The notes: a model not told the origin generated them from the letters alone. A DNA stretch of 64,000 nt from Sternotherus odoratus (GCA_032164245.1 JAVMKO010000001.1:18451603-18515602), one strand, 5' to 3'; shown: positions 34,396-47,063, numbered from the stretch's first letter. Made by a program: numbers and translations.

Positions 34396-35291
34396 TGTGA
34401 CAGGGGACATTCACCTCTCATGAGCACCTCCTGTGGGCTGGTAGAGAACCTGCACACCCTCTCACTCTGCTTCTGGCACCCTGATGGCTGTTAACCTCAT
34501 TGGATGGGTCTTCAGTGGCCCATCCCCATCATCAATATGTGAAACCCCCTGCTGGGGTAACAGGTTCAACAGGGCCTATCACTGTGCCCTGGTTGTTATC
34601 TACAGCCCTGTCTCTGGGCTCAGTTCTCAGCCCCTTCTGGCTTAGCTTTAAGTCCATCCCTGCCCTCACATGGAGCAGTGCCCCCAGAGTTTTCTCCCTG
34701 GGGACCATTTTGCCTTATCAGTTCTTCTCACCCCAGCTCACCAGTCAAGTTACTCCTTCAAGTTCAGTCTTCTTCCCTGGCTAACAGAGCTCAGTAAATG
34801 GTTGGCCCTCTGCAGGGTGTTCAGCCCCATCCTAGAGCCCTTTAAATTCCAGCCCCTCTGCTTTGGCTTCTACATGAAACTTGTCCCTTCTCAGGATTTT
34901 GGCCACTCTGCCAGCAGCAGACCTGGGCCCGACCACTACTCTGCTTTCCAACACAGGGAGCCTACAAATAGGAGCCCTATGCTGCTTCCTATAACTCCAT
35001 TGCTGTTGCTATTGCCACTTCCCGCATAGCCACTTCCTCTTCACCCTTACCTCAGAGTTCTCTTTCAGAACTTTACACTCCTTTCTCATGTTTCTGGTCC
35101 CAGCCAGGAACTGACCTACTTAGCCCCTGCAGATCCTTTGAGCTTAATGCACTCTGATTGGCTGTTTCCCTGCAGTCTTTCTAGACAGGCCTGGAGAACC
35201 CCCCTTGACTGCTCCTTTTCCTGGGGTGAGGTCTGGCAGGATGGCAAGGCCTCAACAAGAGACCTCAAAGCACCTGGTACACCCTGTCACA
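34396..35291. mobile_element. Solo LTR of an endogenous retroelement
   Basis: 896 bp, TGTGACAGGGG...CACCCTGTCACA with TG...CA ends in a 10-bp near-palindromic pair, flanked by the perfect 5-bp duplication GGACC (34391-34395 and 35292-35296). No internal region remains. A 5-bp duplication fits a Gypsy or class III-type element. The coding strand cannot be fixed with confidence. Confidence 0.75.
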
Positions 35292-35546
35292 GGACCAAAC
35301 CAGGGTTTTTTTTCTATTAGTGGAAGGGTGTAAACTGGGCCACTTTCATTGCAAATTAGCAATATAGAAGATATTTTCATAGAAATAATTAAGAAGCCAT
35401 TAACATACACATAGTAAATACTATGGCAAAGTATTAAATTGTAGATTAGCTGTATTATTGCTACCTGGAAGTACTTAAAAATCAACTGAGTTATCAAATT
35501 AAATTCAGCTTTTATATTAAATTGACCATCTGTATTTCAAATAGTA

Positions 35547-35836
35547 CAGTAGACTCTTGATTATCCAGGATTGGATTAACCAGGATGTGGATTAACCAGG
35601 ATGTCAAAAAAAATATGCGCAACTCACAGGACTGACTCTGGCTTTGCTGCTGCCCCAAGCACACACACAAAACACCCCTACCAGGGCGCAGGGCAGGCAG
35701 TGAACCAACACCTGCTCACCCCGGCACAGGTGAATCAACCCCCACTCCCCATATTTCCTATGGATGGTGATTATCTGTAATTTTTTTAACCAGAATTATT
35801 TTTTCCCTATCATCCTGGATAATCGAGAGTCTACTG
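35547..35836. mobile_element. Pogo/Tigger-like MITE, copy 2
   Basis: 290 bp with ends CAGTAGACTCTTGATTATCC and the matching inverse GGATAATCGAGAGTCTACTG; TA on each side (35545-35546, 35837-35838). The interior is collinear with 22867-23166. Confidence 0.8.
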
Positions 35837-35916
35837 TAACTATATTTTAAAAAATCACGATCAATTTGCTCTAGTCTTTGGTAAGGGTTCCTAATTCCCT
35901 TTCTTTATTTTACAAG

Positions 35917-36090
35917 TGGTTTCTAAGGCTCCAGCTGATCTTTTATTTACTAGGATCCCAGTGAATCTGAATGGGACTCCACCTGCTGGTACAGAACTAA
36001 GCCGAGCTCATGATACTGTTGTTGCTGGAGGTAGAAATCCGTACAGTGTTATTGGTGATTCAGAAGAATTTACCATTTACTCAAATCAGG
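35917..36090 (+). CDS. Putative exon 2: start of a cadherin repeat
   Basis: Acceptor TTCTTTATTTTACAAG precedes it; donor is CAGG|GTTGGA (weak beyond GT). The open frame reads ...RIPVNLNGTPPAGTELSR, then GGRNPYSVIGDSEEFTIYSN. This follows strands A-C of a cadherin repeat: (I)PV....P.GT.L, later YS, then F.I. Cadherin repeats are extracellular Ca2+-binding adhesion domains of about 110 residues. It enters with two bases completing exon 1's codon and leaves one base (G) that, with AT of the exon at 49441, makes GAT. No lesion is visible in this exon. The DxD calcium motif after strand B is weak (HDTVVAGG). Which cadherin it is I cannot say. Confidence 0.6.
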
Positions 36091-37490
36091 GTTGGATTTA
36101 CTTTCCCTTCGATTGTTTAAATACATTCCTGATTGACATCTTTACTGTGTGGTTAGATTTTGTGTTTGTGTCGATCTTGTGTTTTGGGGAACCAAAATGT
36201 TTTCCGGATTACAAAAAGCTCAGTCTCGGCACAACAGGATAGAACAAATGAAAAGTGTTCTTAGCCTAGAGGCTCATATTTGGGTTACAGTTGAGGCAAT
36301 GAGAATAGGACCCTCTGTCCATCCTTAATGCACACTTGAGATGATTAAGATAAGGGCTGGATTGACCTCAAGTAAGAACTCTTACCATACCTTGAAAAAA
36401 TGTTTGGGGTTGGTTAGAGTGAGAATCAAAGCCTATGAAAACAACAGTCAAACTTTGTCCTGTCACTTAGATTGCTGATGATGTTAAACAAGGATATGGA
36501 AACACTCAAAGGAAGGGTTTGAGCCTTTAGTGTTGCCTCCACCGGTTCTATTTTACATCCTATAGAAAGAAAGGTTGTTTTTATTGTTGCTTCACAGCAT
36601 GTGCAACCATTGATGAGAGCGATCCAGAATTTCAACCCATCTACAAAGCACTGACCACAGATGAGAGTGCAGTAAATCATGACAGATTGACAGTATACAG
36701 GCTTATTTTTCTCTTTGACTTATGATATGCCACAGAAAGGGACCAAAGTGTTAAGCTGTAAACAAACTATAAGGAAGGCACTTTAATCGCAGAGCATTAT
36801 GGGGGCAGAGAGTAAACATGAGTTTCTAGCAAAGGTGAAATACATATATATATGCATGCACCCACCCACACCCACACACGCGCATGGACATGTGTTGGTA
36901 GAGACCTACTTTATTTTCAATAGTAGCAATATCATAAACAACTGCAATGAATACATTACATTTCATGGGAGTGCAGGTTGAGGGGGTGGGGAACTGAGAG
37001 AGAGAGAACTGTGTGGAGGACTGACAACTTTTGTGACTTCTTTATTCAGGTTCTGTTTCAATATGTTGCAGTATTTAGCTTCATTGCCCCCAGGATTGGA
37101 AAAAATCACACCTGTGCCAAATGTGTCCAAAAAAAGAACACAATGTTTAAAATACTTTTTACTTTTTGGCACTCTTGCTCCTGGCACAATATGGTACTCC
37201 TACCATTTCTAGAAAAGGTTCAAGCAGCATTTGGGAATGTTTCCATTTAAAACTGTAAATCAAATGAACAAAGCTAATTCTAGCTTGGTAGGAATACAAT
37301 ACTGTACAGTAAAATGTAGCATTCCTGAAACCAGATACAGCAATCCACATACTTCCTTACTGCAGTGATTAAGAGTTCAGCCACTTGCATCTGTTTAATT
37401 GTTGGACACTAGTGCAAATGATGTCTTCGTTGTCTGTTTGTTTTCCTTATTCGCGTTTCCTGAAAGTGGGGTCTTTCTCAGACTTTGTCT
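36091..37490. other. Intronic, nothing recognised
   Basis: Contains (TA)n/(CA)-rich CATATATATATGCATGCACCC at 36842-36880 and a GAGAGAGA run near 36996. No coding signal seen. Confidence 0.4.
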
Positions 37491-37494
37491 TCCA

Positions 37495-37768
37495 TGGCGA
37501 TTGAATGACAAAAGGATTGTCTTTCAGAGGTGTTAAACACCCTCCCCCAGAAAGACAAAAAAAATTCTGCGAAAAGTGCCAGTGTGAATGGTGCATTGTC
37601 GGCAGGAGTACTCTCTTGCCCACAGCACAAATGCCGCTCATTGGGGGGGTGGACGTTTTTTGTTGGCAGGAGAGCTGATGAACAGTGGCTACATTGCATG
37701 ACTTTTAGCGGCACAGCTGTGGTGACACAGCCACGTTGTTAAAAGCTGTGTAGTGTAGACAACGCCTC
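37495..37768 (-). mobile_element. Harbinger-like MITE, one end preserved
   Basis: The right end GTAGTGTAGACAACGCCTCA is the inverted GGCGTTGTCTACACTAC type terminus. The interior (GACAAAAGGATTGTCTTTC, GCGAAAAGTGCCAGTGTGAA, AGTGGCTACATTGCATGAC) follows a common turtle MITE; the left terminus is lost. Confidence 0.6.
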
Positions 37769-38589
37769 ACTGTGAATCCAGCAACTGGTATTGTTATAGG
37801 GACTTTGATGCAGGGTATCACGTAATGAAACATCCAATGACTGAACTGAATTTTCCTTATTTAGAGACAAATCTGCAGGCCCAGTTTAGATGTGTTCAGT
37901 GCAGGACCTGTTGGGAGGGCTAAGAGCAGGGGGAAAACTGGCTGTTATATCCTATCCAGCCTAGGATTGCTGGAATGCAGCAGCTCTCTGGTCATCCCCC
38001 TGTCTCTGGTCACACTCCTCCCCCAAGTCACAACCCCCATCTGCCCCAAATCTGGGTCTGGGGATGGCATAGAACCTATGCTGCCAATTTGGGATTCCTC
38101 CTCAGTGCTGAATCCTTATTTGCCCAGTTAGGCCAGCTTTACTTTCCCCAGGTAATGCTACAAAGAGCTTGTCTCAAGGATCAGGATCGTTCACATTTCC
38201 ATCTTGCAGATAATAGAACAAATTCAGCCCTGCTCTGAGCATGTGCAACTCCGTTCATCTCTACTAGAGTTTGCACAATCCTTTCATCATCCTCCCTCCC
38301 CACTTCCCCCAACCGCCGCAGAGCTGAGTTAGGCTGCTCTCTGTTTTAAAAATCTTACATCTATATGGAGCGAGGGAGGAAGGGAGGGAGGGAGGGAGCA
38401 AGATCTCACTTTAACTATAGGAAACATCTTCATACATTTGTCTTTGATCGTACATCTTTCCTTCCATACCTCTCTTCATTCACTTCATAAAACACACATC
38501 TACATTCACCGTGCTTTGCCTCATATTTTGATGTTGACTATTGTTATGTCCTTATATTAGCCTTTCCCAGAACTTCAGATAAAAAGCCA
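37769..38589. other. No gene seen
   Basis: A GGGAGGGAGGGAGGGAG run lies at 38374-38397. The two overlapping frames of about 80 codons near 37892-38238 are without signatures. Confidence 0.4.
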
Positions 38590-39710
38590 CTATAAAGCCA
38601 ATGTAGTGGGCCCGTGTGGGCCCCCTCCGAGGGGGAGGCCCCACGAGCCGGAGACCGGCCATGGCGGGTGGAGCCGAGGCGGCCACGCCCCCCGACCCGG
38701 AAGTGCCCGACAAGATCCGGAAGTACAAAAGGCGGGGCCGGCTGCCAAGATGAGGTCGGACAGGGGCAGGAGAGGAACACGCCGCCCGACTGGCTGCCTC
38801 CCCGCCTGGACGCCGACCAGAGTGGCAGCCCCGACCCCGCTGTGGAAAGCGACTGGCCCGGGGTCCCAGCGGCTGCGTACCCGGCGGCCGAGGACAACGA
38901 CCCGGAAGCCCTGGCAGCCGAGTCTCCCGCGGCAGCAGACGCCTGGCCCGGAGTGCCCGCGGCCGCATACCCCACTGCAGTCGACGACAGGCCAGAGGTA
39001 CCGGCGGCCGCATCCCCTGCAGCAGCAGACGACTGGCCGGGAATCCCGGCGGCCACATACCCCAAGGAGCAGGAGATGGACTGGGCCCCCGAGGGCCGGG
39101 GACCCTGACGCCTGACCAAGAGGGTGAGTGCAGACTGTTCACTGGCTGCCTGTGCGGAAAGCCCAGGCCAGAGCCAGTTACCTTATAGACTGTGTTTACT
39201 GGCTGCCTGAGCGAGAAGCCCAGGCCAGAGCCAGTGACCTGATAGACTGTGTTTCCTGGCTGCCTGAGCGAGAAGCTCAGGCCAGAGCCAGTGACCTGAT
39301 AGACTGTGTTTTCCTGGCTGCCTGTGCGAGAAGCCCAGGCCAGAGCCAGCTACTGTATAGACTGTGTTTTACTGGCTGCCTGAGCTGAGAAGCCCAGGCC
39401 CGAGCCAGCCTACAGAGACTGGATATATTTACTGGCTGCCTGAGCTGAGAAGCCCAGGCCCGAGCCAGCCTACAGAGACTGGATCTATTTGCTAGCTGCC
39501 TGAGCTGAGAAGCTCAGGCCAGAGCCAACCTCTTCTAGGACTGTTGAAGTGGCTACCTGGGACGGGAAGCCCGGAACCGAACCAAGCAGGCGCGGGACAT
39601 CCCCCTCCCCCCGGCAGAGGGTGCTCCAGAGGCTGGGAACGCTAATTCCCCCAGACGACCAGCAGGAGGCGCCACCGGGTGAGTGCCCGCTCACTTACAG
39701 CCAATAACAA
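38590..39710 (+). repeat. GC-rich, CpG-rich retroelement-like block
   Basis: An abrupt change to GC-rich sequence in AT-rich surroundings. It has a TATAAAG box at 38592, a proline/alanine-rich region 38870-39060 of imperfect 45-54-bp units (GVPAAAYP.A..D.W repeating in one frame), the 57-60-bp minisatellite below, and GACGACCAGCAGGAGGCGCC at 39653. Both strands are open for 160-190 codons, which base composition explains. Followed within 400 bp by a Gypsy integrase relic, so it may be an LTR/leader of that element. Whether any frame was gag is not decidable by eye. Confidence 0.45.
39137..39545 (+). repeat. 57-60-bp minisatellite
   Basis: About seven to eight tandem copies of ACTGGCTGCCTGAGCGAGAA + GCCCAGGCCAGAGCCAGTGA + CCTGATAGACTGTGTTT. 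Later units are slightly longer and read TGAGCTGAGAAGCCCAGG with CTACAGAGACTGGAT. Confidence 0.9.
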
Positions 39711-40084
39711 GTTGTATTTACGAGAGAGAGAACAACTTTGTTTCACTGTGATCAAAAAAAGGTACTTTGCACTTCATGACTATTTAGTCCTTGTCCCCAG
39801 TGGATAGTGATTTTGGTGAGGTGGACACTTGCTGACCAGGAAATAGAGATCATTAAGTAGAGTTGGTCAGAAAGTGGGCCTTTTCCTCCACTGTGGAAAC
39901 TTTAGACTTTTCATCAAGTGCAAGAAAGGTGGCTTTTGTTGTTTGGGTGTTTCATGTTCCTATTCTGCCCTATAGGCTGTACAACCTACTCCAACCACTA
40001 GGTTGCACTGCCTTGTTATCTGACAGTTTGAGCAGCCCACTAGAAGATAAGAGGGGACTTCACTCCTGCCATTGAGTGCCCTTC

Positions 40085-40960
40085 CAGAACAACCCCCAAC
40101 AGGAGCCCAATACATCTACAACAAGACCTCCTTTATCACAGGGTTCATCGCTACGTCCTGAGGGCAGATCCCTGCTTCAGGTGCAAAGGTTTGCCATGAT
40201 TCGCACATGGTGGGACATTTTGGCCAATTAAAAATCTGGAACCTGATCTATAGATATTTCTGGTGTCCAAATCTACAAACCAATGTTAAAAACTATGTTA
40301 GGTCATACAACCTCTGCATCCATATGAAGAAACCATGAGGCAAAGCCTGTGGGCTCCCTTCAGCCCCTCCCCACATTTCCCTGTCCTTAGTCCATTCTTT
40401 TTGTGGACTTTATTACTGAGTTTCCACACTCTCAAGGGCATTTAGTTATCCTGACCATAGTGGATGTCCTGAGTAAGATGGCCCATTTTGTTCCCTGCTG
40501 CACTGTTCTGTCTGGCCCTGAAACCATGGAAGTTTTCCTGGAGCACATACCAGGGAATGCCAACATGCATCATTTGAGACTGAGTCTCCGCAGTTCATTT
40601 CTTAGTTCTGTCAGGAAATGAACTGCCTTCTCACCACCAAGCCCCCCATCTTGACTGCTGAGAGGGACAATCTGAAAGAGTCTGTCAGACCCCACTGAGC
40701 AGTACCTCTTCTGTTTCCTGAATTGCATCAGGATGATTGGCTTCTACTGTGTTTGGCAGAGTTTGGATGGAATAGCTCTACCCCGCTACGGTGTCACAAA
40801 CCTCCAATTCCATCTGAACCTGCCTGAAGTCTCTGCCATCCTGGAAGGCATGGACCTGGTCTGCAACCTCCAAAAAACACACCAGGAAAGAGTAGCGAGA
40901 AGGCCTGGGTTCCCCTACCAGCCACTGAGTGAGTGGCCCAGCCAGGGCAGTGAAGTTGAG
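40085..40960 (+). pseudogene. Ty3/Gypsy integrase remnant
   Basis: In shifting frames: a zinc-finger-like part (CHDSHMVGHFGQLKIWN, YFWCPNLQTNVKNYVRSYN), then the catalytic-core start VDFITEFPHSQGHLVILTIV followed by DVLSKMAHFVPC (40403-40510), and further down LLLCLAEFGWNSS (near 40735-40780). This order is integrase of a Ty3/Gypsy retrotransposon. Several frameshifts and stops (for example TGA at 40337) break it, and the reverse transcriptase and protease are absent. Inactive relic. Confidence 0.75.
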
Positions 40961-41211
40961 GACTAAGTGGGATGGTGTTGAGGACTGTAATAATACTCTT
41001 AAAGGGGAGGGCACCTGTGACTTGGCCAGAGGGCTAAGCCATGAAGATGAGGTGCAGCAGCTCCAGAGGAGCAAGAGAGTGGTCACAGACTGAGAGAAGA
41101 AGATGAATGGCTGAGGAACTGCAAGAAGAGGTCATCAGGACCAAAGAGCTAATCACCGGAGCGACCAAGAGGAGGTGCCATCTGCTGTGAGTAGAAGTCC
41201 CCATGACAAGG

Positions 41212-42343
41212 TGTGACGGTGCTGTTCCTGGTGGGATCCAACTGTGAGTGTCAGATCAGGACAGATTGCTTCCAAAGGGGCAACTACAGCCCAAAGCTGG
41301 GGTTTCTTCACACTAAGGCAAACCAAACCAGCTAAACAGAAAAGACTTTGGTCTCACCCCACTGGCTAACCACAAGTCACACAAGCAATTCCCTTAGACA
41401 CTCCAGCTTCCCAGTATCACCACCAGCAGCCACCTGTCCTGGGGATCAATGGTTATGAAAACCACCACCCCAAATAAAGAAAACGGTTCTCCCCAAGTCC
41501 AAAGAATCAGGCCCCAGACCCAGGTCAATATACCAATCAGATCTTACCACAAATCACACTGTTGCCAATCCTTTAGAATCTAAAATCTAAAGGTTTATTA
41601 CAAAAGGAAAAAGGTATAGGTGAGGGTTAAGAATGGTTAAAAGAAATCAATTACATGCAGTAATGGTACATCTCTTAGTTCAGGCTTGCAGCAAAGGTAG
41701 AATAACTGCAGGTTCAAATTAGAGTCTTTGGATGCATCCCATTTGGGGGATGGGTCAGTACCATTGTCCAGAGTTCCCAGAGTAGCAAAGTTCCATCCAA
41801 AGCTGGAAACAAGGCAGGCTGAAGACTGGAGGTGAAAGATGAAAATGGAGGGGCTGTAGCAGCTTCATTTATAGTTTTTTTTCCAGTTGCAAACACCTCT
41901 TTGTTCCTGCTGTGAAAAGTCCAGCCCCATGGAGTCCTGGAGTCACATGGGCAGATCACATGTCCATGCATGACTCATCTTTTTCAGGCAGAAGCCATTA
42001 TGCCCAGGCTTCCTCTTGTAGACTTTTTGTCTGGATTGGAGCATTCCAAGCTCCCAGAGTCCATTGTGTTGCTGATAGTCCCTTAATGGGCCATCAGGCA
42101 GCCCAAGCCAAGCTGACGCCCAGTATTCAGGAATCTTCTTCCCCAGCAGAGCACAATATTTGGAAGACAGACAGTCCAGAGCCAATATTCATAACTTCAA
42201 CTGCCAAATTGATACACACATATGGAATAGATACACACATATGGAATAGATACATACATAAGACACCTGTTATGACCCCCTTCACATAATATTTCATGCA
42301 CCCATTGATCTACACGGTACCAAACTATTTCAGTACCGTGACA
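41212..42343. mobile_element. Solo LTR, 1.13 kb
   Basis: Begins TGTGACGGTGCTGTTCC and ends CAGTACCGTGACA; flanked by CAAGG (41207-41211 and 42344-42348), a perfect 5-bp duplication. Contains a 20-bp tandem ACACACATATGGAATAGAT at 42215-42258. No coding remains. End structure (TGTGACNG, 5-bp duplication) resembles the LTR at 34396, though the body is unrelated by eye. Confidence 0.7.
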
Positions 42344-42559
42344 CAAGGTTATATAATAGATTCTTTGACTGACGTGGTAAAGAAACACAGTTAAATTGCT
42401 GAGGGTGAGTTGAGGCAATTTACATGCAATGCATTTAACCAACCCCAACAAATATAATGGAATGAGAGTTTTGTAAATATGACTCTCAGAAGATTCAGTG
42501 AGCCAAATTCTTTAGAATTGAAAGGAGCTACAGGGATTTGGGGGGGATGTAGAAGGTTA

Positions 42560-42668
42560 AGTAACCACCCAAATAGGTAAATCATTAGAGCATCAGTTTT
42601 GGGTAGTCTAACGTGTGGTGTGACAATTGTAGTCTCCCCTGCAGTTGTGCGTTCATATCTCATCCCTG
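42560..42668 (+). repeat. Possible degenerate tRNA-type SINE
   Basis: TAAATCATTAGAGCATCAGT resembles a box A and GTTCATATCTCATCCC a box B at a stretched distance. Weak. Confidence 0.3.
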
Positions 42669-43838
42669 ACATTACCCATCTTTCCCAACTTTTAAGAGCT
42701 CAGAAAACATCATAGTGGGTATAAGAACATTGAAAAATGAAGTCAGAATACATTTTTCCCCATTAAATTGATTCTTGGTAATTCAGAATTTTATGTAAGT
42801 TTGATTATACATTTTTGAGTGACTAATGATCACAATGAACAGCCACCATCATCTTCTTTCTTATTTTTTATTAAACTCTTTAACAATCTAAGAGTTTCTC
42901 ACATAAGATAATGGATTTTGCATCAGTGATAAGAGTAGGACTTCAAGATCAGCTAATTTAACAGCATACAATTGGTATGTTCTGTAGCTTAGGAAAGTCA
43001 GTATTATAAGCCCTTCGATAACAGTATAGTGATGACAGTGATACAAGTAAAGTACCATTTGGAAGAAATGTTTTAATATTTAAAGTACAGATGCCAGGGA
43101 TCTGATCGTGAATTCCCTGGGCATATGGGACTTCCTTTGATGTTAGGTTTGCAAGAGATACAGAATGGGCCATCAGTTGATTTTCATAAATCTTCAGCTT
43201 GTCTGGCAAAACAGAAGTTCATACCAATCCAGTTGCAAGTCTCAAAGTCTTGGAGGAAAACACAACACAGTGGCTCTTTCTCTCAGTTATTAGGCCTCAA
43301 TTTTTCCTGATGCCATCCCTTTGGATTCAGTTAACATGACTGAAAATGAATCTGTTGAAGCCATTATAACAAGAGTAAAAGCAACCGATTAAGATGTATC
43401 TAGAAACATCAACGATGCATTTTCATCATGACAGACAGTGTTTTGTCTTGGATCCAAGTAAATTTAATATTTTTCAATTTATCTTTATAAACAGATTAGA
43501 TCTGCCAAAAACAACAACAACCCCCCCAAGCATTTAGGATATTGTGGTTCATGTTCAGCTAGAAATTAAAAACCAAGAGTAGTCAATATTAATACTGAAA
43601 CATCTTTCCTTTATTAAAGCTTGGCTATTTTGCTGTTTCAGAAGTTGAGTAGACCATAATCAAGACACTAATCTCCCTCATGAGAGGGAGACTATCCAGC
43701 ACTGGCTAATTTAGATACTGGAATGTATTTGAAAAATAGCATTTGCGATGGAGAGAATCCAAAAGCATATGTTTTATGAAACCTATGAGCCATGATCACA
43801 ACTCTTTCTGTGCAGTTAGGGAGGCCTTTTTATTCTTT
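42669..43838. other. Intronic, nothing recognised
   Basis: AT-rich, no coding or repeat assignment. Confidence 0.4.
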
Positions 43839-43839
43839 A

Positions 43840-44262
43840 TGCATGAACCATGTGCAGTGGGTAGCACAGAGAGGGGAAGGCTGTACCTCCCCAGATAGCC
43901 TGGTGTGGCCCTGCCTATGCTCCACCCCCCAAACCCTTCCTGCCTGCTTCAGTTCCCTTCCCTCTCTTCTGTGGCCAAGAGGCTGGGGCCGGTGCACACA
44001 AGGCCTGAGATGAGGGGAGTGAGTGGAGCTGGGGTCGGACGGCCAATGATGTGGCTGGGGGTACTTCAGCTGCACTGCCCATCTGGCACTCAGAGGCTGA
44101 GGGTGCTCTGGCTGTGACACCCACCCACACAGCATTGCGGCTGCTTTGGTCGTGTCACTCACCTGCCCAATGCTGGGGGTGTGAAGACGGGGGAAGCTCC
44201 GGGATCTGGCAGGAGAGGGGGAGGGACAGGGGCTACTTCCCTCAACAGTGATGCCCATGGCA
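43840..44262. repeat. GC-rich dispersed repeat related to the 12.5-kb hAT interior
   Basis: GGGAAGGCTGTACCTCCCCA, GATAGCCTGGTG and the C-rich continuation match the pattern GGGAAGGCTGTGCCTCCCCA...CAGCCTGGCC at 12546. Overlapping frames up to 154 codons on both strands follow from composition. Element ends were not found. Confidence 0.45.
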
Positions 44263-44499
44263 TCAACTCTCACCTTTTGCGCTACTTGGGTCATCCCTTT
44301 CTCTTATCTGTTCATTTTCCTTGTCATTCTCCAGATTAATATCTTTCTGGGTGTTTCACTTCCAAAGGTACCAGCGTCTACGCAAGATCTTTCAAAACGT
44401 TCTTTTTTCAATTCTGCAGCACTAAGGCCCCCATTTGGTGCTTTCCTGAACTGAGGCCTAGGACTTTGATTCTGTAAGTAACTTAAGCAGCTGCCTAAT

Positions 44500-44670
44500 T
44501 TTAAACAGTGAGACTTCTTGAGTACTTGAAATGAGATAAATGCTTAACCACTTTGCTAAAGAAGATCCAAGATATCAATCCATCAAAGCACTTAATTACG
44601 TGCATAACTTTAGGTACAGAAGCAATCTCACTGATTTCACCAACACATTTTGCTTTGCTGAATTGGGCAC
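44500..44670. repeat. Old palindromic repeat half
   Basis: CAAAGCACTTAATTACGTGC, ATAACTTTAGGTACAG and CTCACTGATTTCA follow one arm of the CACTTAAGCACATGCTTAACTTT-type sauropsid repeat (other copy at 20265). Confidence 0.45.
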
Positions 44671-47054
44671 TGGAACAATTTGGATAGAACAAATCGGATG
44701 AAATGTCAAGATTCTTCAAACTGCTTTGCACTGGCAGACTTCTGTATCCATATGGAGTGAGAACAGGACTTGCTACATAATCATTAATTAAACTCCCTTT
44801 TTCCAAACAAGCATTTACTGCTAAAACTCCATTTCCCCGGCCATCATACTCTGAGGTTTTAAACTAAACTACTGCTATATTCTTTCTTTGATTTTACTAT
44901 CTAAAATATTCTCTATGTAAACCACGTTCTAAAACTGATTATTTCCTAACTGAATTTTCTTAGTGCACATCAAACCAGTATTTAAAATAAGAGGAAATCA
45001 TAGGCTGCAAGTATCTAGGACAGTTAAAATTACCACTGTTAAAATAGCAACAGAATATGATAATGTGCTTCACTGGTATATAGTTAACTTTAAAAAAATC
45101 AGACACCAGCAATGTTGCTCTTCAGCTTTTGGACTTTGAAAAGCCCAAACTACCCCTTTCATTTGGAAGCCAGAGAAAATGGAAATTCTCACACTGCCTT
45201 CTTACACCTTGTTAGATAATATGGGTGACCCTCAGGTAGGCAACATAGGTTTTTCTGCTGACACAGGGAAGTCACTGTTAAATCTTTAGGTCTGTTCACT
45301 GGAAAAACAATGGACTGGCTATAAATACAAATGTCAATGGGAATATGTATGTAATCCAACATGAAGAAAATTGCATGGAACATGAGCTGTCATCCACCTC
45401 TGCACACTATGACAGCAAGAAATATCCAAACAGTGGCCTCGAACTTCATAATTCACAGTCTGTGTGATAGTCTGCCCATGTGTTCTTCAAATGTGATCAT
45501 TTAACCTTCCCCCCCACCCCCCACATATACATATATATGCCCTTTGAGAGTAATTCACTCACATAAAATACAAATAACTGGGCTCTGTTTCAGTGGGGTA
45601 CAATAGAGTTGGGGAGTCAAAATCTATCCCATGCAAAATGGAGCCAGACTACAGGGTTTCTGTATAGCTCCACCCTACCTTTCACTTTACAGCTGCTGCT
45701 CTAGGCAATGGGCTGTAATAGTAGTTGCAGCTCCTTTGGGCTAGTTTCATGGAGTGTCAAGACCATTGGATCTCTGTAAATGCTGTTCCCTGGACTCTCT
45801 CCTGGTGTGGAGCCAACTTTCCAAAGCAGACATCCTGGGGTTAGCCTGGAGACCTTTCCTATGGTGTGTAGGGTTTGGAGAGGTACCAGTGGGTGTATCT
45901 CTTCCTTAATCAGGATTTAAATGGTGAAGAGCACCTGAAAATGGCGCTCTGCAACTGGGTAAATTTAATCTTTTATGGTCACTTATAGACTAAATGTGTC
46001 CTTTACCACACAGGGAGCAGAATGCCTGTCTAGTTATCTGAAACTGGGTAGACTGCTATTCAGGGACACGTTATCTGAACCACATCCAATGTTTGTCTGA
46101 AATATTAGGGACAAATTAGCCAATTAAGGACCAAATCTTAGGAGTTGTAACATGCCCTTTATTCCTGTATTTCTCTCTTTAGTGTAGCCTTTTAGGTTCA
46201 CATACAAAAAGATACAGGAGTACTGGTATGAAGCAATGCATTTTGGGAAAAGGGAGAAAGAACATCAGTAGATCAACAGATTGTGCTTTTACTCTCTTAA
46301 ACACAAATCTTTTATTTGGATTGCAAGTGAAACTCAGAGGATAGAATTTCACTCTGATGCTATAACTATATTAAAGGGACAATCTTTGTAGAAGGATATG
46401 TAAATATTTTATAAAAAAATATCTTGACTCCTGTTCAATTTTCCTTTTAAAGTTAATTGATTTTGTTTAATGTCCTTTATTATTAATCACACTGAAGTCA
46501 ATGGGTGTTTTGCCTGTCATTTGTCTGCCTAAGAACTGTAGAGCTTCAAGACTGGACCTAGAGATTTAATGCATATTTTTATAAAAAGGAAATCAGTACT
46601 TTCCAGGAATTAAAGCAGCAATTTATTGCCATTAGACAAACTTGTTTGAGTTATTGTAATGTGTCCAATTTGTTATTCCTGTTGCCCAGACATCAGTTCC
46701 TGAATAATTTCCAATATCTGCAGATGTCTACACAGTTCTGGAAGGAGATCCAGACCCTTCTGAAACTGTTGAAGTGAGTGTGGAAGATGCATCTAAGAAC
46801 TGTTCTTCTCAATGGATGGAGCTTCACAGTGGGCCACCAGGTGCCTCCTCTTCATCCCATTCTCTGTAGAAGGGGCTATAAATAAATGCAAGAGAATCTG
46901 GGCCCTGGTGGAAACCAGGGGGTGCCTTTGGGAAGATGATTAGCCTATTAGCTTAATTAAATGATATTTGAACATGATAGTCTAAAGTGTGTTCTTGAAT
47001 ATTAATTTCATTTAAATACCAACATTACGGTATTCACTTGTTGCTCTGGAACAC
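44671..47054. other. Intronic, nothing recognised
   Basis: AT-rich. A short C-run and (TA)n lie at 45508-45539. A 50-bp candidate exon at 46724-46773 was considered and rejected on phase. Confidence 0.4.
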
Positions 47055-47063
47055 CATAGCATG

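Noticed and set aside
38544..39119. 190-codon GC-rich frames on both strands
   Set aside because: Openness on both strands follows from GC-rich repetitive composition; no domain recognised.
46724..46773. Possible 50-bp exon (acceptor ATATCTGCAG, donor GAA|GTGAGT)
   Set aside because: Its insertion between exons 2 and 3 would break the phase that otherwise fits, and the reading VYTVLEGDPDPSE does not continue the cadherin repeat.
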